From the NCBI RefSeq assembly GCF_039543225.1, contig NZ_BAABJI010000001.1, positions 25,192 to 89,191 on the forward strand: 64,000 bases of DNA. The letters are read 5' to 3'. The notes under the pieces are model-generated. The model saw nothing but the letters and a program-made list of their open reading frames with translations. It made no database searches and had not been told where the DNA came from. The stretch is from Mucilaginibacter defluvii. Its GTDB lineage: Bacteria; Bacteroidota; Bacteroidia; Sphingobacteriales; Sphingobacteriaceae. Shown here in pieces: positions 26,285 to 35,753 of the stretch; position 1 is the stretch's first letter, and each line of letters begins with the position of its first letter. The translations under genes were made by a program, and so were the position numbers.

Positions 26285-27418
26285 ATGAAAATAGGAATAG
26301 TTTGTTATCCAACCTTTGGCGGTAGCGGGGTTGTTGCTACAGAGTTAGGTAAAGCACTTGCCGAGCGTGGCCACCAGGTGCATTTTATTACCTATAACCA
26401 GCCGGTACGCCTCGACCTGTTCTCCGAGAACTTGTTTTACCACGAGGTATCGGTATCAAACTATCCTTTATTTGAATTTCAGCCTTATGAGCTCGCCCTG
26501 GCCAGCCGCCTTGTTGATGTGGTGCGTTTTGAAAAACTTGATATTTTGCATGTGCATTATGCCATACCCCATGCCTCGGCCGCGTTTATGGCCAAGCAAA
26601 TACTGGCCACTTATGGCATCAGCATACCGGTGGTTACTACCCTGCATGGCACTGATATTACCCTGGTGGGTAAGGACAGGACATTTAAACCGGTAGTTAC
26701 GTTCTCCATCAATAAATCTGACGGGGTAACGTCCGTATCCGAATCGCTGAGAAAAGACACTTACGACTTTTTTGAGATAGAGAACGAGATTAAGGTGATC
26801 CCTAACTTTATTGATCTTAACCGTTTCAGCTTTAAAGCGAAAGATCATTTCCGCAAGGCCATTGCGCCGAACGGCGAAAAGATATTGGTACATACCTCCA
26901 ACTTTCGTAAGGTAAAGCGTACTGAAGACGTGGTTCGTATTTTTGCCGAAGTGGTAAAAAAGGTGCCTGCCAAGTTATTAATGGTAGGGGATGGCGGCGA
27001 ACGTTCGGGCTGCGAACAGCTGGCGCGGGATTTGGGCGTGGCCGATCAAACCCGGTTTTTAGGTAAGCAGGATGCCATTGAGGAAATCTTGTCTGTAGCT
27101 GACTTGTTCCTGATGCCTTCACAGTCCGAAAGCTTTGGCCTGGCAGCACTGGAAGCTATGGCCTGCAAAGTCCCCGTGATCAGCAGTAATACCGGTGGTT
27201 TGCCCGAACTGAATGTTGATGGCGAAACCGGATTTTTAAAAGATGTAGGTGATGTTGAAGGTATGGCCGAAGCCTCGGTGTATATTTTAGAGGATGAACA
27301 GCGCTTGCAAAACTTTAAAGACAATGCACTTGCCCGCGCTAAAATATTCGACCTCAAAAATATCCTGCCGCAGTATGAAGATTACTACGCTGAGGTAGTA
27401 GCGCGTAGTAAAGCTTAA
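26285..27418 (+). CDS. bshA: N-acetyl-alpha-D-glucosaminyl L-malate synthase
   Basis: This 377-residue GT4 glycosyltransferase performs the first step of bacillithiol synthesis, joining GlcNAc from UDP-GlcNAc to L-malate. BshA features are MKIGIVCYPTFGGSGVVATELGKALAERGH at the start, HVHYAIPHA, TLHGTDITLVG, VIPNFIDLNRF and the donor-binding SESFGLAALEAMACKVPVISSNTGGLPE. Start and length match the family closely. bshB and bshC are not in this window. The gene stands alone between the repeat-protein gene and a long hairpin. Confidence 0.96.
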   Translation: MKIGIVCYPTFGGSGVVATELGKALAERGHQVHFITYNQPVRLDLFSENLFYHEVSVSNYPLFEFQPYELALASRLVDVVRFEKLDILHVHYAIPHASAAFMAKQILATYGISIPVVTTLHGTDITLVGKDRTFKPVVTFSINKSDGVTSVSESLRKDTYDFFEIENEIKVIPNFIDLNRFSFKAKDHFRKAIAPNGEKILVHTSNFRKVKRTEDVVRIFAEVVKKVPAKLLMVGDGGERSGCEQLARDLGVADQTRFLGKQDAIEEILSVADLFLMPSQSESFGLAALEAMACKVPVISSNTGGLPELNVDGETGFLKDVGDVEGMAEASVYILEDEQRLQNFKDNALARAKIFDLKNILPQYEDYYAEVVARSKA

Positions 27419-27430
27419 TCAAAAAATTAA

Positions 27431-27489
27431 AAGCACCTTGCAAATTGTGCTAAGTAAGTTAAACTTAGCGTGAAATTTACAAGGTGCTT
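27431..27489. terminator. Long bulged hairpin between bshA and the DUF885 gene
   Basis: AAGCACCTTG (27431-27440) pairs with CAAGGTGCTT (27480-27489). Inner helices AAATT/AAATT-type and GCTAAGT/ACTTAGC extend it to a 59-base structure with small bulges. The minus-strand exit reads TTTTAATTTTTTG, so it can terminate the DUF885 gene. Confidence 0.75.
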
Positions 27490-27497
27490 GCCTATAA

Positions 27498-29288
27498 CTA
27501 TTGTTTGGCTGCCCAGGCATCCATTTTAGTTTCGAATACGCTGAGTGGCATGGCGCCATCCTTCAATACCTGGTTATGAAATTCGGCCAGGTTAAATTTG
27601 CTGCCCAATTGCTTTTCATACCGGGTGCGTAGCTCACGGATTTTAAGTGCGCCGGTTTTGTAGCCTAAGGCCTGTGCCGGTATGCCCATGTAACGTTCAA
27701 TTTCGGCAGTGGCACCCTGCTCGCTGATGGCTTCGTTATCCATCATGTATTTAATGGCTTGTTCGCGCGTCATGCCTTTGGTGTGTATAGCTACGTCAAC
27801 CACAAGCCTGATGGCGCGGTGCATTTCATCGCCAAGGGCACCCATGTGCTGGTATGGGTCGGTATATAAACCCAGCTCTTTGCCTAATGATTCGCAATAT
27901 AATGCCCAACCTTCCACATAAGCATTCTCAAATATCAGGAAACGGCGGAATTTAGGTAGGGCGTTGTTTTCGAACGTAAGCGAGATCTGGTAATGGTGGC
28001 CCGGTATGGCTTCATGCAAAAACAGTGATTCCATGCCCGATGTTACGTTGAATGTTTTGGCATCCAGTATAGGCACATAAAATATACCCGGGCGCTTGCC
28101 GTCTGCCGACCCCGGGTTGTACTCCGCGCTGGCGGACGCTGCCCTAAAAGCCTCGGTTTGTTTGATTACGAAAGGTATTTTAGGCTCGTGGCTGAACATC
28201 TTTTTCAGATTAGGTTTCATGCGTTGATGGATGTTCTCGAACGCGTTGAGCACTTCCTTCGGCGTTTTGTAAGGCATGAATTTTTTGTCATTCCGCATGT
28301 AATCAAAAAACGCCTGCATGTTGCCTTTAAAGCCAACCAGTGTTTTAATGCTGTCCATTTGCCCTTTTATACGGGCCACTTCGCTAAGGCCGGTTTGATA
28401 GATCTGTTCCGGGGTTCTGTCAGTTGATGTTTGCTGCTTTACCAGGTGGGCGTACTTGGCCGCGCCATCTGTTACCGATGATAAGCCGGAAGTACTGCGG
28501 GTATGCGGCAGATAATCGTTTTTCAGATACAGGGCCAGTTTTTTATAAGCAGGCACCGCCACCTCCATAATGGTTTTCTTGTAGTCGGCGGTAAGTTTAT
28601 CGGCATCGGCCCTGGCAATATTTTTTGGCAGGTTTTTTATTGGCTCGTAAAACAGGCTTTTCTCTGGTGAGGTAACCACAAAACTTTCCATCTGCGGTAT
28701 CATTTTTATCACCAGTGATTTGGGTAGCACCACTCCTGTTTTAACGCCTTTATTAAAATTGCCAATAGCGGTATCAGCCCAGGCCGAAAAAGCGGTTAAT
28801 CTTTTAAGCCAGTCGTTATAATCCTTAACCGTTTTAAACGGTTGCGCCGCACCACCCGAGCCAAACTGCCCGATGGTTATGGGCAGCGCGAACATTTGGT
28901 TAAAGGGTAAATACTCCAGGTGATGCTTAAAGCCATCCAAAGCGGTTTGCGCCTCGTACACAAAAATATCGTAAGATAATTTGTCGTTGTCGCTTAATTC
29001 CTCGCGGTTAAAGGTTTTTACGCTATCGAGGTAGGCCTTGTAAAAGCTTTCTGATTTTTTCAGATAATCTGCGGATAATGTATTGGGCAGCTCGCCATTA
29101 TAGCGCGGATCGCCGATATAGGTTGCCGTCAGCGGGTCGAGTTTCAGGTAAGCTTCGTAATAGTTATCAAAAAGCTGGTTCAGCTTCTTGTTCTTGTCTG
29201 CTGATGACGAGCCGGAGCTTTTTGTGCCTGGTTGATTGCACGCGGCGATAGCGCCTGCAAGGCACAATGCCATTAAAGTTTTTTTCAT
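27498..29288 (-). CDS. DUF885 family lipoprotein, putative metallopeptidase
   Basis: The 596-residue product has a lipoprotein signal with lipobox AIAAC (Cys17). It belongs to the DUF885 family, distant relatives of zinc carboxypeptidases. The zinc-type motif reads FLHEAIPGHHYQ, and a downstream Glu occurs in NAYVEGWALYCESLGKELGLY, as in related families. A large helical scaffold fills both flanks. It should act at the cell envelope on peptides, though activity in this family is rarely tested. It is transcribed alone, convergent with bshA. Confidence 0.9.
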   Translation of the reverse strand: MKKTLMALCLAGAIAACNQPGTKSSGSSSADKNKKLNQLFDNYYEAYLKLDPLTATYIGDPRYNGELPNTLSADYLKKSESFYKAYLDSVKTFNREELSDNDKLSYDIFVYEAQTALDGFKHHLEYLPFNQMFALPITIGQFGSGGAAQPFKTVKDYNDWLKRLTAFSAWADTAIGNFNKGVKTGVVLPKSLVIKMIPQMESFVVTSPEKSLFYEPIKNLPKNIARADADKLTADYKKTIMEVAVPAYKKLALYLKNDYLPHTRSTSGLSSVTDGAAKYAHLVKQQTSTDRTPEQIYQTGLSEVARIKGQMDSIKTLVGFKGNMQAFFDYMRNDKKFMPYKTPKEVLNAFENIHQRMKPNLKKMFSHEPKIPFVIKQTEAFRAASASAEYNPGSADGKRPGIFYVPILDAKTFNVTSGMESLFLHEAIPGHHYQISLTFENNALPKFRRFLIFENAYVEGWALYCESLGKELGLYTDPYQHMGALGDEMHRAIRLVVDVAIHTKGMTREQAIKYMMDNEAISEQGATAEIERYMGIPAQALGYKTGALKIRELRTRYEKQLGSKFNLAEFHNQVLKDGAMPLSVFETKMDAWAAKQ

Positions 29289-29347
29289 GGTGTAAAGAGG
29301 TTAGCTAAGCACTAAAGCTAACAAAAAAGTAATTACAAAAGCAATGC

Positions 29348-30547
29348 TTATTCGGCCCTGAATTTAATGCTCAGTTTAACCTTTTTAGGCTGACCACTAC
29401 TGTCAGCCATCCACTTAGGCCCATCCTTAACCAGAGCAATGGCTTGCTGATCGGTTTCATCGCTCAGGCTTTTGGTGATCTCAAAATCGGTTAATGAGCC
29501 ATCAGCATTAACCACAAAAGTGAGTTTAACCGTGCCTTTTTTACCATCGGGAGAAACGGCGTTTTCTTTCAGGTATTCATTATAATCATCCCAACCATTT
29601 ATTGGATGTGCTTCTTTGATCTTATGTTTGCTGCCATAACCTACCACCACAACCTCACTTAAAGCTTTCTGTGAAGGCTCCATAGCGATCATCAATGAAT
29701 CCTGATTCTTAACTTTTACTTTTTTGCTCTCGTAGCCGAGATAGCCAAAGTTCAGGGTTGACTTTTCAGGAACAGTCAGTGAGAAGTTTCCATTCGCATC
29801 TGTTTGAGTGGCAATATCTTTGTCTCTTACGGTTACCGCTACGCCAGGTATTGGCTGTTTAAGTTCGTCGGTTACTTTACCGGTAATGGTTTTCTGTTTT
29901 AAATCGTTTGATTTTATTGTCGTTACTGAGGCACTTGTATAACTTCTTTTTGCTTGTGGATAGTAACTTGTAACAATTACTTCCTCGAGCGAGGCGCCTT
30001 TTCTGGTAGCTGTATCTGTTATTGCCGCATTAGGCTCAGGTGCAGGTTCTGCAACCGTGCTGCTCGCTCTTTGGCGTAGGGGCTTCGCTTTCCTGGCGGC
30101 CGCGATGTAAGGCGATTTAGATTCTTTAGGTTTTTCCGCTAAGTTTTGCAGCGCGCTATCCGGTTTTTTGGGAGTATTGGTAACTACCATCTCCGGCGAC
30201 TTTACAATCTCAACCTGTTTAGCTAATGCTTTGTCGTTAATTTTAGGCTTGTCATTATACAGCCATAAGCCAATCGCGCCCAATAAAACAATAACAGAAG
30301 CGGCCGCGCTTAACCGCCATACCAGCATACTCCGTACCTTGCCTTTGTCGGTGCGTTGTTGCAAGCGCCCGGCAATATCATTAAGGTTGGCTTGCTGGTT
30401 AGCACCCGCTTTGCTATAACCTTCCAACGCATCCATCAGGAAGGGGTCGTTCTGTGCCTCGCACTCCAGTTGGTGCATGGCGCGGGCATCAAGCTCCCCG
30501 TTCAGGTACTTTTGAATTTGCTTCGTTATGTCGGCAGGCTTACTCAC
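29348..30547 (-). CDS. Anti-sigma-like membrane protein with carboxypeptidase-regulatory and TonB C-terminal domains
   Basis: Domain order in 399 residues is as follows. A short cytoplasmic part (1-72) contains a FLMDALEGYSK-type segment common in Bacteroidota anti-sigma/TonB proteins. One transmembrane helix follows (about 76-97), then a Pro/Lys-rich spacer. A TonB-plug-like fragment (187-215, starting EEVIVTSYYP) leads into a carboxypeptidase-regulatory-like domain (220-290). A second plug-start motif ALSEVVVVGYG (295-305) precedes a TonB C-terminal-like domain (about 316-397). It overlaps the upstream ECF sigma gene by 8 bases, so the two are translationally coupled and this is the likely cognate anti-sigma partner. 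The mix of TonB and receptor-plug pieces is unusual. Confidence 0.85.
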   Translation of the reverse strand: MSKPADITKQIQKYLNGELDARAMHQLECEAQNDPFLMDALEGYSKAGANQQANLNDIAGRLQQRTDKGKVRSMLVWRLSAAASVIVLLGAIGLWLYNDKPKINDKALAKQVEIVKSPEMVVTNTPKKPDSALQNLAEKPKESKSPYIAAARKAKPLRQRASSTVAEPAPEPNAAITDTATRKGASLEEVIVTSYYPQAKRSYTSASVTTIKSNDLKQKTITGKVTDELKQPIPGVAVTVRDKDIATQTDANGNFSLTVPEKSTLNFGYLGYESKKVKVKNQDSLMIAMEPSQKALSEVVVVGYGSKHKIKEAHPINGWDDYNEYLKENAVSPDGKKGTVKLTFVVNADGSLTDFEITKSLSDETDQQAIALVKDGPKWMADSSGQPKKVKLSIKFRAE

Positions 30548-31112
30548 GGTTCTTTTCTATGCAAATTTTAAGGTTACGCTTTCCGTTTTGTATGTGGCTT
30601 TTTACTTCGTTCAGGCTAATGCCGGTATGGTCCGCGATTTCCTTGTAGCACTTTTGCTGCAGGTAAAACAGGTCAACACTTTGCCGCTGCCCGCCCGGTA
30701 GCTTATCCATACATTTCTCTAAAACGGCCATGTACTCCTCATTGTATTTTGTATCAGGATGCACATCAGCGGCAAATTCCATAACGTTATCATCAATAGT
30801 GGTTGTGGGCATCTTTCTATCACTGCGCAACTGCATCAGGCAATAATTACGGGCCAGTACATACAGCCATCCGCGAAATTGTTTAACCTCGTGCGCTTTG
30901 GCTTTGTTCACCAGTTCCTCAAAAATGCCCATTACGGCATCTTTGGCGTCATCCTCCCCCTCCAGATATTTTAAGCATACACCATACACCAGCTGAACAT
31001 ATTTTTCATACAAACGCCCCAGCACCTGCAGATCGCCATCTTTTCGATAGCGCTCAAGCAAAATCTCATCATCTGCTTCATCGGGAAGTATCGTTCGGCT
31101 AAAGAGGTTCAT
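30540..31112 (-). CDS. ECF RNA polymerase sigma factor
   Basis: This 190-residue sigma-70 family protein has region 2 (LYEKYVQLVYGVCLKYL, DAVMGIFEELVNKA, FRGWLYVLARNYCLMQLR) and region 4 (LPGGQRQSVDLFYLQQKCYKEIADHTGISLNEVKSHIQNGKRNLK). It overlaps the anti-sigma-like gene by 8 bases. On the other side a VWA-domain gene is divergent 85 bp away, a plausible target. Activation presumably follows release by the membrane partner; the signal is unknown. Confidence 0.93.
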   Translation of the reverse strand: MNLFSRTILPDEADDEILLERYRKDGDLQVLGRLYEKYVQLVYGVCLKYLEGEDDAKDAVMGIFEELVNKAKAHEVKQFRGWLYVLARNYCLMQLRSDRKMPTTTIDDNVMEFAADVHPDTKYNEEYMAVLEKCMDKLPGGQRQSVDLFYLQQKCYKEIADHTGISLNEVKSHIQNGKRNLKICIEKNRE

Positions 31113-31197
31113 TTATGGTGCTGCAAAATAATTTTTTTAAATGGCTTATGGAAATGTGTATTCAGCTGCATCCTGCTGGTATAAAAACCAACAAATC

Positions 31198-33069
31198 ATG
31201 AAACATATCTTATTTATCGCACTAATGTTTGCCGGCCTTTCAGGTTACAGCCAGGCGAACAAAACCCGCACCATAAGCGGAACCGTAAAGGATGATACGT
31301 CTGCATTACCCGGTGTGAGTGTAACTGTAGAGGGCACGCGGATAAGAACGCAAACAAATGCTCAGGGACATTATACTATTAATTTGGCCGATACGGCGAA
31401 AAGCCTCGTATTCTCATTTGTTGGTTACAAGCAGCAAATAATTAGAGTTAGGAAACAGATCATAATAAATGTAAGAATGGAAGCTGATTCACGCACTTTA
31501 AATGAAGTAGTGATTGTGGCTTCCGGTGTGCGGCAAGTGCGATCAGTAGCGTCAGCCTCGGTGAGTGTTATAGGCGCCTCTAAAACTTATTCAACAAATT
31601 ATGCAATGCCACAGCCGGCTAATACCGAAAGCTACAAGGGCATTACCGAAAATGGTTTTCATGTAGCTTCAAACGATCCGCTTTCTACCTTTTCAGTTGA
31701 TGTTGACGCGGCATCGTATAGCAATGTGCGCCGCTTCATCAATAGCGGACAATTACCTCCGGCCGACGCGGTGCGGATTGAGGAGATGATCAACTACTTT
31801 AACTACAACCTGCCCGGCCCCGCCAATAACGACCCGGTGGCCATACATACCGAACTTACCTCAGCACCGTGGAATACCAAACACCGTTTGCTGCGTATCG
31901 GCTTAAAAGCACGTACTATCCCCACTGAAAATCTGCCGGCGTCAAACCTGGTCTTTCTGATCGATGTGTCAGGTTCCATGAGCGCAGAGAATAAGTTGCC
32001 GCTGGTAAAGTCATCCATGAAGATGCTGGTTAACCAGTTGCGCGCTAAGGATAAAGTATCTATCGTTGTGTATGCCGGGGCGGCCGGTATTGTGCTGCAA
32101 CCCACCACGGGCGATAAAAAAACCACCATTAACAACGCTATTGATAACCTGGAAGCTGGCGGCTCAACCGCCGGTGGCGAGGGTATAAAGCTGGCCTACA
32201 AGGTAGCGCACGAAAATTTGATGAAGGAGGGTAACAACCGCGTGATACTGGCCACCGATGGTGATTTTAATGTTGGTGCATCCAGCGATGATGATATGGA
32301 AAAGCTGATCACCAAACAGCGGGAGGGCGGCGTGTTCCTTTCGGTATTGGGTTACGGCATGGGTAATTATAAGGATAGCAAGATGGAGACCCTGGCCGAC
32401 AAAGGCAACGGTAATTATGCCTATATCGACAATATTACCGAGGCCCGCAAAACCCTGGTAAGCGAGTTTGGCGGCACCCTGTTTACGGTTGCCAAGGATG
32501 TAAAACTACAACTGGAGTTTAACCCCGCCAAAGTGCAGGCTTACCGCCTGATAGGTTATGAAAACCGAATGCTGAACAAAGAAGATTTTAATAACGACAA
32601 GAAGGATGCCGGCGATATGGGCAGCGGCCATACCGTTACCGCTTTGTATGAGATTGTACCGGTAGGTGTAAAGGATGATTACTCCGGCTCGGTTGACCCT
32701 TTGAAATACCAGAAACCAGCTGCTCCCAAAGGAATGATCAATATCGGCAGCGGCGAAATGCTGACCATTAAGTTCAGGTACAAACAACCTAATTCGGGTA
32801 AAAGCGCCTTGAGCCAGGCTGTGGTGAATGATGTTCCTGTGGAGTTTGCCAAAACCAGTATTGATATGAAGTTTGCCAGCGCCGTTGCCGAATTTGGTAT
32901 GCTGCTGCGCGATTCGCCTTATAAGCAACAGGCCAGCTATGCGCACGCTATAAAAACCGCCCGTGCCGGTAAAGGGAATGATGATGAGGGATACCGTGCC
33001 GAGTTTATAAAGCTGGCCGAAAGCGCTCGCCTGTTAGCCAAAGAAGAACAGGTTGCAGACGCTAAATAG
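31198..33069 (+). CDS. VWA-domain protein (YfbK type) with carboxypeptidase-regulatory N-terminus
   Basis: From the ATG at 31198 the protein has 623 residues and a signal peptide (MKHILFIALMFAGLSGYSQA). Upstream codons lack signal character. A carboxypeptidase-regulatory-like domain (25-95) leads to a TonB-plug-like fragment TLNEVVIVASG (100-125) and a YfbK-type N-domain (about 145-245). The von Willebrand A domain has an intact MIDAS DVSGS (256-260) and ATDGDFN, and a DUF3520-like C-terminal region follows. It is probably periplasmic or surface-exposed and binds partners through the metal site. It is divergent from the ECF sigma operon and shares the same two accessory modules with the anti-sigma protein. 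Confidence 0.9.
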   Translation: MKHILFIALMFAGLSGYSQANKTRTISGTVKDDTSALPGVSVTVEGTRIRTQTNAQGHYTINLADTAKSLVFSFVGYKQQIIRVRKQIIINVRMEADSRTLNEVVIVASGVRQVRSVASASVSVIGASKTYSTNYAMPQPANTESYKGITENGFHVASNDPLSTFSVDVDAASYSNVRRFINSGQLPPADAVRIEEMINYFNYNLPGPANNDPVAIHTELTSAPWNTKHRLLRIGLKARTIPTENLPASNLVFLIDVSGSMSAENKLPLVKSSMKMLVNQLRAKDKVSIVVYAGAAGIVLQPTTGDKKTTINNAIDNLEAGGSTAGGEGIKLAYKVAHENLMKEGNNRVILATDGDFNVGASSDDDMEKLITKQREGGVFLSVLGYGMGNYKDSKMETLADKGNGNYAYIDNITEARKTLVSEFGGTLFTVAKDVKLQLEFNPAKVQAYRLIGYENRMLNKEDFNNDKKDAGDMGSGHTVTALYEIVPVGVKDDYSGSVDPLKYQKPAAPKGMINIGSGEMLTIKFRYKQPNSGKSALSQAVVNDVPVEFAKTSIDMKFASAVAEFGMLLRDSPYKQQASYAHAIKTARAGKGNDDEGYRAEFIKLAESARLLAKEEQVADAK

Positions 33070-33104
33070 CACCTTACCTAAACCTGATAGATCCCCGGAC
33101 GGAA

Positions 33105-33956
33105 TTAGAATGCTTCGAGGGCGCTCTTTACATCCTGCATCAGCCACATAGGGGTTGATGTAGCCCCGGCGATGCCCACCGTGTCGCCGGGCGCGAAGAG
33201 TGCTTTATCCAGTTCCTCAACCGAAGAGATGAAATACGTGTCGGGATTATGCCTTTTGCAAACTTCGAACAGCACCTTGCCGTTTGATGATTTTTTGCCC
33301 GATACAAATACCACCTTGTTAAACTTCACCGCAAATTCAGGCAGGTCCTTATCCCGGTTTGATACCTGGCGGCAAATGGTGTCATTGGCTTTAACTTCGT
33401 AACCACGGTTAAGCAGTTCCTCTTTAATGGCGTAAAATTTATCGGTGCTTTTAGTGGTTTGGCTGTACAGCGTAAATTTGTCGGGCAGTTGGGCATTGTC
33501 CAGCTCGGCAATATCCTGAAATACCAATGCTTCGTTATTGGTTTGCCCTTGCAAACCGATCACTTCGGCATGACCATGTTTACCGAATATCAGTATTTGC
33601 TCCTTGTTATCAAATGATGTTTTAATGCGGTTTTGCAGCTTTAACACAACCGGGCATGAGGCATCGATCAGGGTGATATTATTTTCCAGGGCGGTGCGAT
33701 AAGTTTCAGGAGCCTCGCCATGCGCGCGGATCAGCACCTTCTCGTTATGCAGGTCTTTCAGATCGACATGATCTATAATGCGCAGGCCTTTGGCTTTAAG
33801 GCGGGCAACTTCCTCGTCGTTATGCACAATATCGCCGAGGCAATACAGGTAGCCATCCTGCTCCAGTATCTCCTCGGCCATATCAATAGCGAAAACCACC
33901 CCGAAGCAAAAACCCGAATCCTGGTCAATGGTCACCTTTAAATTATACTCACCCAT
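33105..33956 (-). CDS. ispH: 4-hydroxy-3-methylbut-2-enyl diphosphate reductase
   Basis: This 283-residue iron-sulfur enzyme performs the last step of the MEP pathway, giving IPP and DMAPP. The three cluster cysteines are Cys17 (SGFCFGV), Cys101 (DASCPVV) and Cys195 (DTICRQVSNRD). HGEAPE, FGKHGHAEV (with the conserved His and Glu) and ATSTP are also present. It lies 65 bp downstream of the carotenoid-modification genes on the same strand. It also has its own -7 box 7 bases before the start, so it can be expressed both within and independently of that operon. Confidence 0.97.
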   Translation of the reverse strand: MGEYNLKVTIDQDSGFCFGVVFAIDMAEEILEQDGYLYCLGDIVHNDEEVARLKAKGLRIIDHVDLKDLHNEKVLIRAHGEAPETYRTALENNITLIDASCPVVLKLQNRIKTSFDNKEQILIFGKHGHAEVIGLQGQTNNEALVFQDIAELDNAQLPDKFTLYSQTTKSTDKFYAIKEELLNRGYEVKANDTICRQVSNRDKDLPEFAVKFNKVVFVSGKKSSNGKVLFEVCKRHNPDTYFISSVEELDKALFAPGDTVGIAGATSTPMWLMQDVKSALEAF

Positions 33957-33963
33957 GATGATA

Positions 33964-33971
33964 CAAATTTA
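33964..33971 (-). promoter_or_regulatory. -7 promoter box upstream of ispH
   Basis: TAAATTTG on the minus strand matches TAnnTTTG, only 7 bases before the ATG. Confidence 0.45.
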
Positions 33972-34021
33972 CGCTAAATTATATTATAAATAACGATGCC
34001 CGGCTGCCCGCGGTTTTCATT

Positions 34022-34666
34022 CTATAAAGGATAAATATTCAATGCGGCGAAGAATACCATTTGGGTTATCAGCAATGTAGGGCCTACCCAGCATTGCTTT
34101 TTAAAACCAAAGTTTTCAAATACCAAAAGCATGAACATGCTCACAAAAAACCAGCATACATAATTGTAAACCGGTATGGCATCAAAACGCCAGTGCCAGT
34201 AATCAAATTGTATGGCAACAGGTTCAATCAGTATATCGAGCGCTACCATCAGCAATGCGCCGTACACTATGCGCAGCCACCGGTTTTTCAACCCGGCGCG
34301 ATGCATCAGCACCCCGGTTGAATACACTAATAAAAACCAGTTAACGCCGATCATCAGCGGTATATTCAGCACTTTTATACCCAGGGTACTGCCGTAAGCA
34401 TAATAACCAAACAATGCGCCGGTGTGCACGCCTATCCACTCGGCAATATAGCCTGCAAAATATATAATAAGGTAAAAACTCCAGAAGCGGTTATCAACTT
34501 CATGGTGGCTAACCACAATAATGCCCAGCATCAGCAACAGGTGAAAGGGTACAATAGCTTCAAACAGGTCACGCGTGGCAGGCAGCGCGAAGCCCACGTA
34601 ACCAACTATATGAAAAAGTACAATAACAAAAATCAGCAACCTGGGCTTCCTTAAAAACGGGATCAT
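34022..34666 (-). CDS. CruF-type carotenoid 1',2'-hydratase (DUF422)
   Basis: The 214-residue integral membrane protein has about seven hydrophobic segments and the DUF422 signatures GYIAEWIGVHTGALFGYYAYG, LGIKVLNIPLMIGVNW and DILIEPVAIQFDYWHW. Characterised relatives (CruF) add water to the 1',2' double bond of gamma-carotene-type pigments, creating the hydroxyl that is then glycosylated. I choose the ATG at 34666 because it forms an ATGA overlap with the stop of the glycosyltransferase gene; six more codons are open upstream. The adjacent GT2 gene supports the carotenoid role. Confidence 0.85.
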   Translation of the reverse strand: MIPFLRKPRLLIFVIVLFHIVGYVGFALPATRDLFEAIVPFHLLLMLGIIVVSHHEVDNRFWSFYLIIYFAGYIAEWIGVHTGALFGYYAYGSTLGIKVLNIPLMIGVNWFLLVYSTGVLMHRAGLKNRWLRIVYGALLMVALDILIEPVAIQFDYWHWRFDAIPVYNYVCWFFVSMFMLLVFENFGFKKQCWVGPTLLITQMVFFAALNIYPL

Positions 34667-35751
34667 ACCTGGCGGCCTTTCCATACGGTATTTTTGGTAA
34701 GGTGTTGCTGTACCGCGAAAAAAGCGATCAGCACCATACTTGCCATTTGTAGCGGATGTAAGATTACGTTGAGCAGCGGGTTTTGCCCGGCTGAAAAGGA
34801 GATCATAATGCGTGTTAGAATGATGAGGCCAACCATCAGCGCGATAAGCGGCAGGTTCAGGGTAGTAATTACCAGCATAGGCCCGCCGATGAGCAGGGTA
34901 ATGTAAACGAGGAAACCCGGCACGCTATAATTAAATATAGCCAGAAAGTTCTTGCTGAACCCTTGAATAGCCTCGTTATAACCGGTATACATACGGCAAT
35001 AAATTAAATCGTTAGCCAGTAATCCCTCGCCGCGATAGCGGGCAGCCTTTACCAGTTTCATGATCTCCACATCCTCCACCACCTTATCGCGTACCTGCTT
35101 GTGCCATTGGTTGGCATGGTAGGTCTCGGCATCAAAAAACATAAATTGACCGCTGGCGGCGGCAACAGCGTAATGCCGGGTAAGGTATATAAGCCGTATG
35201 GGTAAAAGATTTAATAACAAAAAATGCATTAATGGTACTACCACTTTTTCGCCGAGGGTTACCATACGCTGGTTGGTAAATAAGCTGAGCAAAGCCACTT
35301 GCCGCAGGTGCATGCGGTGCACGGCGCTGTTAATCAACCCTCGTTCTATTTCCTCATCAGCATCAACAAACATTAAATAGCGGCCCTTAGCCTGTTTGGC
35401 CAGTTGGTGGCAGGCATAATTTTTACCCAGCCAGTCGGAAGGCAGGTTGTCACCTTGTATTACCCTGAAATTGGCATGTGCGGCTGCATATTGCCGGCAA
35501 ATGGCGTAAGTGTTATCGGTTGAGTTATCGTCAAGGATGATGACTTCGTAATGCTGATAATCCTGACGGCTTATAGAGCGTAACAGGTTTTCAATATTCT
35601 GTTCCTCGTTGCGGGCAGGTATCAGGATAGATACCATATCATTGTAAGATTTGCCCACACGCTGCAGCTTAGGGTTCGACATAAAGTTGAACAGCGTAAC
35701 CACAAAACGCAGCACAATAAAAAACAAGGTTACCGATATGGCAATGATCAC
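34663..35751 (-). CDS. GT2 glycosyltransferase, likely carotenoid glycosyltransferase (CruG/CruC-like)
   Basis: The 362-residue protein has an N-terminal membrane helix and a GT2 domain: VSILIPARNEEQNIENLL, ILDDNSTDNT, DWLGKNYACHQLA and the metal-binding FVDADEE (Asp130-Asp132). Three or four hydrophobic segments follow at the C-terminus. This layout, with WLGKNYA, is shared with carotenoid glycosyltransferases of the CruC/CruG group. The start is a GTG two bases after the stop of the upstream acyltransferase gene. It overlaps the CruF start by 4 bases. It probably glycosylates the hydroxyl made by the CruF-like enzyme. Confidence 0.85.
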   Translation of the reverse strand: MIIAISVTLFFIVLRFVVTLFNFMSNPKLQRVGKSYNDMVSILIPARNEEQNIENLLRSISRQDYQHYEVIILDDNSTDNTYAICRQYAAAHANFRVIQGDNLPSDWLGKNYACHQLAKQAKGRYLMFVDADEEIERGLINSAVHRMHLRQVALLSLFTNQRMVTLGEKVVVPLMHFLLLNLLPIRLIYLTRHYAVAAASGQFMFFDAETYHANQWHKQVRDKVVEDVEIMKLVKAARYRGEGLLANDLIYCRMYTGYNEAIQGFSKNFLAIFNYSVPGFLVYITLLIGGPMLVITTLNLPLIALMVGLIILTRIMISFSAGQNPLLNVILHPLQMASMVLIAFFAVQQHLTKNTVWKGRQV

Positions 35752-35753
35752 TG

